Shown: piece by piece, positions 7,151 to 11,825 of the stretch
Numbering within the stretch: the first letter of the stretch is position 1
How the letters are laid out: every line of letters starts with the position of its first letter
Assembly (NCBI GenBank): GCA_004151065.3
Contig: NWUY0300012565.1
Coordinates: 22,727 to 34,551 of the forward strand
Source: Larix sibirica
Lineage: Eukaryota; Streptophyta; Pinopsida; Pinales; Pinaceae
Direction of reading: 5' to 3'
DNA length: 11,825 nt
Translations under genes and position numbers: made by a program
Notes under the pieces: model-generated
What the model was told of the DNA's origin: nothing
Seen by the model: only the letters and a program-made list of their open reading frames with translations
The model's database searches: none

Positions 7151-7219
7151 GTCGGATGCTAACTTCGACACATCTTCGACAAGTCATCGACGTCGACACA
7201 ACTTCAACATGACGTCGAA
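7151..7219. other. CpG-rich GTCGA-repeat stretch with a 10-bp palindrome
   Basis: Eight CG dinucleotides lie within 69 bases, whereas the surrounding relics have very few. The words TTCGAC, ATCGAC and GTCGA recur, and TCGACGTCGA (7187-7196) is a perfect palindrome. The integrase similarity of element C stops at its left edge, and an N lies at its right edge (7220). I cannot assign it to an element or gene. Confidence 0.6.
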
Positions 7220-7220
7220 N
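7220..7220. other. Ambiguous base (N)
   Basis: A second single undetermined base, at the end of the CpG-rich stretch. Like the N at 696, it sits at a change of sequence character. Confidence 0.95.
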
Positions 7221-7345
7221 GAAACAAATGTGAGAAGTTAATTGGAATCCTATCTCCACAATCCTAACTTAGACTACAAATTAAGTTAGTTAGAAAATTA
7301 CATTGTTTATTTTTTTCGCAGGGATAAACTAGTATCATGAGCTAT

Positions 7346-7765
7346 TAGATTTGATTAAGGTGTGATGAAAGAGGTATTTTAGAATTCCAAAAAAAAAATG
7401 ATTTACCAAGGTCACTGTATGGGCACGGGATGAAGAACATACTTTGGAAAAAAAATAAACTTTAGGTTTTTCATATGTGTTCTCAAGTGATGTGAATAAC
7501 TTGAATTAATTAGGCTTGAAAATAAATTTGCACAACTTTAAGGACTCCATAGGTTCATTCTCTAGCTAATTAGTTTTCTAAATTACATGAACACTTTTAA
7601 ATGGCAAGCCATGACTTGATTTCAAAATGTGATAAAGGAGGTATTTCACTCTTCTAACATTTTCTAATTTTCTAAGCTCACTTATGAGCACACAACAAAG
7701 AACATACTTGGGATGATAGATCTTCTAGGTCATGTGTTTGTGTGATAGCATAAACCATAATATTT
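7346..7765. repeat. Diverged direct repeat, period about 266 bp
   Basis: Two units resemble each other over roughly 150 bases: about 7346-7500 and 7612-7765. Shared words in the same order are TGTGAT.AA, GAGGTATTT (7371 and 7638), TCAC, AAGAACATACTT (7433 and 7698) and CT..AGGT. The offset drifts from 267 to 265, so small indels have accumulated. The alignment was made by eye and identity is not high. No coding sense was found. Confidence 0.5.
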
Positions 7766-8574
7766 TGAAGTAAATGCTACACCAAGAATGCCAAAATGAA
7801 AATAAATTTCCCTACAAGAAAATGACTACAAGTGGTAAGTGATTAAACACAAGAACTTATTCATTTATGTATCTATTTCTTTTAGATGAGTTAATAAATT
7901 TAACTAAAGAAACCAACAAATGATGTATGGAAATCAATGAAGTACAAAGCTATAAATCTCTGTGTGATGTAAATATTGATACCATTCATGTGGAACTTAC
8001 TAGGAAGTATGATTCCACCCCCCAACTAGGTGTGTTAATTACTAAGCATTGTAACGAGATAAAATAGTAGAAGTAAAGTAACTGAAAATTCCTAAAATTT
8101 TCAAAATTGCTAGCTAGAATTCATAAAAGATATACCTACTACTAACAAAATAAACTTGGATAGACGCACATAATCTATCACAGAGATAGCCATGCTATCC
8201 ATGCACATAAAATGCAATTTCGAGTGCAGGAAATGCTATAGGAGAATCACATCAAAAGTGATAAGAACATGATTCAAAATTCCAAGAAATGGGGACAATC
8301 AACAATACATGAAGATTAATGTCCAAAGGAAAAGAAAAAAACATATGTATCACCTTGATAAGAGTGAATGGTAATGGGTGGGTTCCAAATCTCTCCAAAG
8401 GATGGGTCCTTTTCATCCTTGAATGATCTCTCTAACTTTGATGGCTACAAAGTAAAATAACATAAGAAATAATGAGATAAATGAATAAATGAATAGTAGA
8501 CATGAAAGTGAGATATGTATGATCTCCAAGTTCATTAATCCAACATAATTTTGCAATGTGTCCCTCTTTTGAAA

Positions 8575-8624
8575 TGTCAACCCATGGCTCTCTTTTATAT
8601 GTCACCCCATGACTCTCTTTTATA
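8575..8624. repeat. 25-bp tandem duplication (two units)
   Basis: 8575-8599 and 8600-8624 are adjacent 25-base units differing at two positions. Both begin TGTCA and end CTCTCTTTTATA. This is a simple local duplication, with no sign of further units. Confidence 0.9.
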
Positions 8625-9052
8625 GGGAAAAATGGAGTCCCAATGGCGAACAAGCTTCAATGTGAATGCTTTTCATTCACATGTAAATCCCATGTGTTTG
8701 ATTACAACCCTTAGGATGCCAAAGGACCAAGAATTCATGTAATGGGATATTGAACCAGTTGTGTATACCACCTAGTGTCACTCGATCGGGTCCTTTTCCA
8801 TTAATATATTGTGGAGTAGCTAAATTTTGCATTTAGAATAGTTGCATGGGTATTGAAGGACATTTTGTGTGAATTGCACTACATGATAATGAAAGAACAA
8901 TTGCATTATTAAATAAGTGGTAAATTGAAGGTTTGACCTTGCCGGTTGGGTAGAAAATAGCCATCGAGTAATATGATGTACAACATTATCTCATTTTTTG
9001 TGGACTAGTGAATCCTTCTAGTACGATAACTTGAATGTTGTGGTTGAATTAA

Positions 9053-9112
9053 ACTAATGTTATAACACTCTCTTATAAATTTCCTATATAAATTAGCAAT
9101 TCCATGGAAACT
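9053..9112 (-). pseudogene. Gypsy RT C-terminal fragment (element D)
   Basis: The minus strand encodes SFHGIANLYRKFIRECYNIS. This resembles the well-known end of the gypsy RT domain, the 'F-x-G-hydrophobic-x-x-x-Y-R-R-F-I' segment just before RNase H. It is only 20 codons, but motif spacing and strand agree with the gag and protease relics upstream on the same strand. The catalytic palm motifs of RT are absent, presumably deleted. Similarity fades right after this piece. Confidence 0.6.
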
Positions 9113-9204
9113 ATTTACTGCATGTAGAATGTATGACACATTTCCATCCATATATGCTTCATCTTCTCAGTATACACCTTCTCTAGATCTATGATTAGTT
9201 CTTT

Positions 9205-9435
9205 CAAAGAGATGACAAAATCTCATTCTTATACGTGTCAATGGGGAAATCTACCTTATAGTGATTAGTAGCAATTACTGCCTATCCTTTCTGAACCAAA
9301 ATAATTTATAAGTATGTAGATTATTTTATTATCCCAGTCCTATTTTTCCAACCATCTCGGCTGCCACCATATTTTTTGTACTCACAAAGTCAATAATGAC
9401 TTTACAGTAGGGAGTTCATAATCACGTTTATTTTT
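9205..9435 (-). pseudogene. Gypsy aspartic protease relic (element D)
   Basis: The minus strand reads IDFVSTKNMVAAEMVGKIGL, then after stops HTYKLFWFRKDRQ, and in a shifted frame VDFPIDTYKNEIL. This follows the plan of plant gypsy proteases: the active-site strand with D-[ST]-G, then KNMV..EMV, then PYKL.W, then the flap-side F.I..YKDEI. Retroviral-type protease cuts the gag-pol polyprotein inside the particle. The active-site triplet here reads D-F-V (plus-strand 9383-9391) in place of D-S-G or D-T-G, so the fold would be inactive even without the frame breaks. Confidence 0.68.
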
Positions 9436-9779
9436 TTAAATGTTTCACCTCAACCACCTCTCTTCTTTGGCTATATATTGTTTTGCTTTTACACCATTCA
9501 CTCTACACAACATTTAATGTTCACATATTTATGTTGCTATTGTAGTTGTGGTACTCTTTGTGTTTCTCCTTGCACTAACATAATTCTATAGCTTCGTTCA
9601 TCTTGAAACTTCCTCATGTGAGAATTCAAATGATCTCTGAAATTCGTCTCCAAAAGATAACTTCCCAAAATTCCAACCTCTTCTTAGGATTCCTCATTTC
9701 ATTTAGTGGCTTCCCTAAAGCACTATCCTCTTCTTCTTGTACTATGTCATCCTTTTACACATACATATCCTTCACATTA

Positions 9780-10345
9780 TTGATCTCCTTCTACTATCAC
9801 ATCCACTTCTGACTCTACTATCATCTTCATATTAACTTTATGCATGAACTTTTCTTCTTCTCTCAATCCCAATTGATAAGCTTCTTCCATGCTTCATGTC
9901 TTGTGTAATCTTATCTCATCTTGAATTGTAACCTTAATTCCATTTGCATCCCTTAAAACCCTCTACTTTTTTCATCTTCCACATGACTTGTATGGATGTA
10001 AATTTGATAGAATTCCTCTATGCACTCTTGTATGTAGATGTCTCTTTGTCTCAACTTCTCCATTGGTCTGAAAATAAACTATCAATAATCAATTGGTTGG
10101 AATTTTTTCTATCAACTTAGCTAACATCTTACTATTTGTACTATTTATCTTTTCCTTATTCAAAAATCTCTTTCATGTTATAAAAAATTCCACCAAATGG
10201 TTACATATCCCTTCAACTTTGCAATGGTGAACTTTATCTTATTTAAATCCTCAATCTTCTCATATTTGAGATAGCTTTCCATATTCGTATCAAACAAATC
10301 AAGCAAATAAGTTCTTCATCTTTCAGATAATAGGAAACTTCCACT
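9780..10345 (-). pseudogene. Gypsy gag (capsid) relic (element D)
   Basis: The minus-strand frame from 10300 reads DLFDTNMESYLKYEKIEDL, then KIKFTIAKLKGYVTIWWNFL (Trp-Trp at plus-strand 10190-10195), then a stop. This is the core of the plant retrotransposon gag domain, where a helix ending in 'KL.G.A..WW' is the hallmark. A second frame continues with MEKLRQRDIYIQECIEEFY and SHVEDE, and a third with VTIQDEIRLHKT and MEEAYQLGLREEEKF, all in the order expected for gag. At least two frameshifts and several stops are present. The zinc-knuckle C-x2-C-x4-H-x4-C was not found. Gag would form the virus-like particle shell. Confidence 0.78.
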
Positions 10346-10478
10346 TTGACCCCTCTTTTACTTTTAAGGAATCTAAGTAAGTAGATCTTCAACATCAATT
10401 TCTTGGTCATACTTTGCCCCCTCTTTTACTCTTAAGGAATCTAAGTAAGTAGATCTTCAACATCAATTTCTTGGTCAT
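10343..10478. repeat. Tandem duplication, 2 x 68 bp
   Basis: 10343-10410 and 10411-10478 are adjacent 68-base units with two mismatches (10349/10417 and one in the CTTTTAAGG / CTCTTAAGG word). A third unit starts (ACTCTTGC) but stops after a few bases. It lies at the upstream edge of the gag relic on the minus strand. As 68 is not a multiple of three, it would shift any frame through it. High identity suggests the duplication came after most of the decay. Confidence 0.93.
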
Positions 10479-10687
10479 ACTCTTGCTAAACCCCAGACTA
10501 TTAGAGTCTTGTTCTCTACTATCTTATTTACAACTTTAATTGATCTTCCAATTTCTTGAACTTCATATTTTACATAAGCTCTTCATCAGTGCTTCTTTCA
10601 CTGTATCTCCTCTCCTGATCATTGAAGCAGGTTCAGGTTCTTGTTCTTCAAGGATAGATCGAACCATGTTTCTAAAAGATTTCAAAA
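10479..10687. other. Unassigned spacer between gag relic and beta-glucosidase fragment
   Basis: About 200 bases in which neither gag on the minus strand nor a beta-glucosidase signal peptide or first exon on the plus strand could be recognised. On the minus strand a short stretch (around 10645-10560) encodes charged residues (EEQEPEPASMIRRGDTVKEA) that might be gag N-terminal sequence; this is weak. The plus-strand frame 10540-10752 is a chance ORF. Confidence 0.4.
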
Positions 10688-10714
10688 TTGGGGGCCGCCA
10701 CATCTGCTTACCAA
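10688..10714 (+). other. Beta-glucosidase exon 1, 3' end
   Basis: It encodes LGAATSAYQ and stops at CAA followed by a GT donor at 10715. Plant GH1 genes commonly have an intron exactly here, between Gln and Val-Glu-Gly. Upstream, the same frame meets a TAA shortly before (about 10673) and no GH1 similarity, so the 5' part of exon 1 is lost. Confidence 0.75.
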
Positions 10715-10816
10715 GTTGTTCCTTCCACAACATACCTCCACCTTCAATATGATATCCATTACATTCTGACGCCGATTTCTAGTTATTTTCTTCACAAATT
10801 TCTGTTTGATTTACAG
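10715..10816 (+). other. Intron 1 of the beta-glucosidase fragment (102 bp, stop-free)
   Basis: It runs from GTTGTT to TTTGATTTACAG. The length is 34 codons exactly and there is no stop in the frame, so exon 1 and exon 2 also stay in frame if it is retained. The acceptor is canonical with a T-rich tract. The donor is weak after the GT. Confidence 0.75.
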
Positions 10817-10874
10817 GTGGAAGGAGCTGCCCACGAGGGTGGGAGAGGCCCCGAGCATTTGGGATACATCCCAG
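10817..10874 (+). other. Beta-glucosidase exon 2, with altered reading in its second half
   Basis: It encodes VEGAAHEGGRGP, which completes the GH1 N-terminal signature, and then EHLGYIP, where the family has Ser-Ile-Trp-Asp. The DNA still holds the bases for S-I-W-D one frame away (CCG AGC ATT TGG GAT, offset by one extra C in the CCCC run at 10854-10857). The exon ends at CCCAG before GTTAAT, and its end phase fits exon 3 only in the altered frame, so a compensating deletion must have occurred. Confidence 0.75.
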
Positions 10875-10985
10875 GTTAATGTTCTAAATTCCATCCATAC
10901 ATGAACGTTAATCCCTAGGCCTTTTTATTTCGTTATTCTCATTGACGTAATGGGGATGTTGAACTTGTTAATTATTGTTATGCAG

Positions 10986-11044
10986 GTAATATTGCTGATG
11001 GAAATAATGGGGAAGTTGCATTAGATCAATACCACCGTTATAAG
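10986..11044 (+). other. Beta-glucosidase exon 3
   Basis: It follows a TTATGCAG acceptor, encodes G-NIADGNNGEVALDQYHRYK (first Gly codon split with exon 2) and ends AAG before GTAGAA. Both splice borders are canonical. The segment matches the conserved 'ADGSNGDVAVDQYHRYK' block of plant GH1 enzymes and has no disabling change. Confidence 0.85.
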
Positions 11045-11290
11045 GTAGAAAAATATAAATTATAACAGTATTTCTTTAAGTTGGTCATTAATTTTTTCGA
11101 GAATTAATATCTCTCGGGTAAATGTTTTGGCACTCTTGGGCACTGATCGCTGAAATATGGCAATCAAGAAGTAACGAGTCGGACCTCCTGTATAAAATTC
11201 AAAACACTGTAACTCGTTCACCACCGAGCTTCGAGTCAATCATTATATATTAATTTTAATGGAATTTAAATTATTTGCAATGCTTTACAG

Positions 11291-11340
11291 GAAGATGTTC
11301 AACACCTGAAATATATGGGAATGGACTTTATCGTTTTTGT
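11291..11340 (+). other. Beta-glucosidase exon 4, 5' part, frameshifted
   Basis: It follows a CTTTACAG acceptor and encodes EDVQHLKYMGMDF. A base is missing in the T-run at about 11327-11330: the family continues with Tyr-Arg-Phe, which is still readable one frame away (TAT CGT TTT). The Ser-Ile-Ser-Trp-Ser-Arg block that should follow was not found, so the 3' part of the exon is lost or strongly changed. The frame stays open to 11497 by chance. Confidence 0.75.
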
Positions 11341-11435
11341 CGCCCATTTTTCATCTTTCATCGTAGATAGAAGAAATACAATTTTTCTATTTTCGATATT
11401 GCATTTTATTATAATTATTATTATTTTGTACATAG

Positions 11436-11520
11436 GGCTCTCCAAGACATGGAAGAGTGAGTGGAAAGGAATCGCTTATCACAATATAATCTTATAAATG
11501 AGCTTCTAAAAAATGGTATC
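11436..11520 (+). other. Beta-glucosidase exon 5 relic
   Basis: After a TACATAG acceptor comes GLSKTWKSEWKGIAYHN. Then, one frame away, NLINELLKNGI (11488-11520). Both match the 'EGIAYYNNLINELL.NGI' block of plant GH1 enzymes. A one-base change at about 11486 breaks the frame and exposes a TAA at 11495-11497. After 11520 a TAG follows and similarity ends. Confidence 0.75.
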
Positions 11521-11825
11521 ACTTACTAGCAATTGTATATACTATGGCTTGTTAGTCATCCTGGATTGGAAACAAATTTAGTGAGGAATAAATTAATGTA
11601 TTTAACAAAAAAATATTTAAACTAAAGATAGAAGTTTAAAGTTGGGACAATTTATAATTACGAAGTGTTTTTTAACCCATATTTAATTGAGTTTTTGTTT
11701 TTGTTATGTTATTTTTTTCAAATTTCATATATAGAGATATAAAGAGTGTTCAGTTAATTACATATTGTAATGTCTCTATTTTGATCCTTAGGATTTATTG
11801 GTTTTAATGTAAATATTGTATACAT
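11521..11825. other. AT-rich non-coding end of window
   Basis: No further beta-glucosidase exons and no retroelement motifs were seen. The sequence is AT-rich with poly-T and TATATAGAGATATA-like words (around 11730). Confidence 0.65.

Larger units (their letters stand above)
7221..9050. other. Unassigned AT-rich region
   Basis: About 1.8 kb without a recognisable gene or retroelement motif on either strand. The only frame above 70 codons (minus strand, 8653-8432) is Ile/Leu/Ser-rich at its end and overlaps a 25-bp tandem duplication; it resembles no family I know. Visible structure is limited to an old repeat of about 266-bp period (7346-7765), the 25-bp tandem duplication at 8575-8624 and a small inverted repeat GATAGC-CAT-GCTATC at 8185-8199. 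The region may be an insertion between two parts of one gypsy element. Confidence 0.6.
9053..10345 (-). mobile_element. Element D: Ty3/gypsy gag-protease-RT relic
   Basis: On the minus strand, going down from about 10345, there are a gag-like segment (10300 to about 9780), an aspartic-protease-like segment (about 9435-9205) and a short piece of the end of RT (9112-9053). The order gag, protease, RT is that of a retrotransposon. Frame changes and stops are so frequent that no long ORF survives, so a simple ORF search misses it. Only about 90 bases separate the protease and the RT end, which implies loss of nearly all of RT. No LTR or primer-binding site was found at either end. Confidence 0.75.
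10688..11520 (+). pseudogene. Beta-glucosidase (glycoside hydrolase family 1) pseudogene, N-terminal exons only
   Basis: Five segments with splice-like borders encode the N-terminal part of a plant GH1 beta-glucosidase in the right order: LGAATSAYQ, VEGAAHEGGRG, GNIADGNNGEVALDQYHRYK, EDVQHLKYMGMDF, and GIAYHN followed by NLINELLKNGI. GH1 enzymes split beta-glucosides by a retaining mechanism in vacuole, plastid or apoplast. The N-terminal GH1 signature is kept from G-A-A-T-S-A-Y-Q to V-E-G-A, but the F-x-[FYWM] just before it is replaced by S-K-L. The acid/base TFNEP and nucleophile ITENG segments lie far downstream in the family and are missing, as sequence similarity ends at 11520. No signal peptide or start codon was found. 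One-base errors in exons 4 and 5 break the frame, so I call it a pseudogene fragment. Confidence 0.88.

Noticed and set aside
8185-8199. GATAGC-CAT-GCTATC inverted repeat as a terminator or small RNA
   Set aside because: A six-base stem with a three-base loop is expected by chance in a window of this size, and plant nuclear DNA has no such terminators.
8432-8653. Minus-strand ORF of 73 codons with a hydrophobic C-terminus, possible small membrane protein
   Set aside because: It includes the 25-bp tandem duplication, has AT-driven Ile/Leu content, no upstream signals and no known relatives that I recognise.
9603-9812. Plus-strand ORF of 69 codons, Ser/Phe-rich
   Set aside because: Antisense to the stretch between the gag and protease relics; composition reflects TTC/TCT-rich DNA.
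11315-11497. Plus-strand ORF of 60 codons as a small gene
   Set aside because: It begins inside beta-glucosidase exon 4, runs through the intron by chance and ends in the exon 5 relic.

Overview
The window looks like nuclear DNA of a eudicot plant. It is AT-rich, split by introns, low in CpG and full of decayed LTR retrotransposons. It also carries an intron-containing glycoside hydrolase family 1 (beta-glucosidase) fragment with plant exon boundaries. A woody eudicot such as grapevine would fit, but the species is a guess. I found no intact protein-coding gene, no tRNA or rRNA gene and no CRISPR array. I found no convincing new biological system. The interest lies in the nesting and decay of the elements and in an odd exon of the beta-glucosidase relic.

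Layout. 1-284 is AT-rich and non-coding. 285-1170 holds a 344-bp segment present twice (351-694 and 827-1170), with one ambiguous base (N) beside the first copy. On the minus strand this segment resembles the polypurine tract and LTR start of a SIRE-type copia element. 1171-1600 holds a weak minus-strand retroelement leader (a primer-binding-site-like motif and a 46-codon ORF). 1600-1845 is low-complexity AT/ATT sequence. 1845-4674 is element A, a plus-strand Ty1/copia element that has lost its 5' part: integrase C-terminal half, reverse transcriptase, RNase H, polypurine tract and a 471-bp 3' LTR. All three enzymes are broken. 4675-5101 is element B, a second plus-strand copia element, whose RNase H reading begins exactly where the LTR of A ends, so A was inserted into B. 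5102-7150 is element C, a minus-strand Ty3/gypsy 3' end: integrase zinc-binding region, integrase core, C-terminal GPY region, polypurine tract and a candidate 605-bp LTR. 7151-7220 is a short CpG-rich stretch ending in a second N. 7221-9050 is unassigned AT-rich DNA with an old repeat of about 266-bp period and a 25-bp tandem duplication. 9053-10345 is element D, a minus-strand gypsy gag, protease and RT-end relic with many frame breaks. 10343-10478 is a 2 x 68-bp tandem repeat. 10688-11520 is a plus-strand beta-glucosidase pseudogene covering only the N-terminal exons. 11521-11825 is AT-rich with nothing recognised.

How the parts relate. D and C are on the same strand and in the right order for one gypsy element (gag, protease, RT end, then integrase, LTR). 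They may be halves of one copy with most of RT and RNase H lost and about 1.9 kb of other DNA between them. The beta-glucosidase fragment lies head-to-head against the gag side of D. Nothing here forms an operon or pathway.
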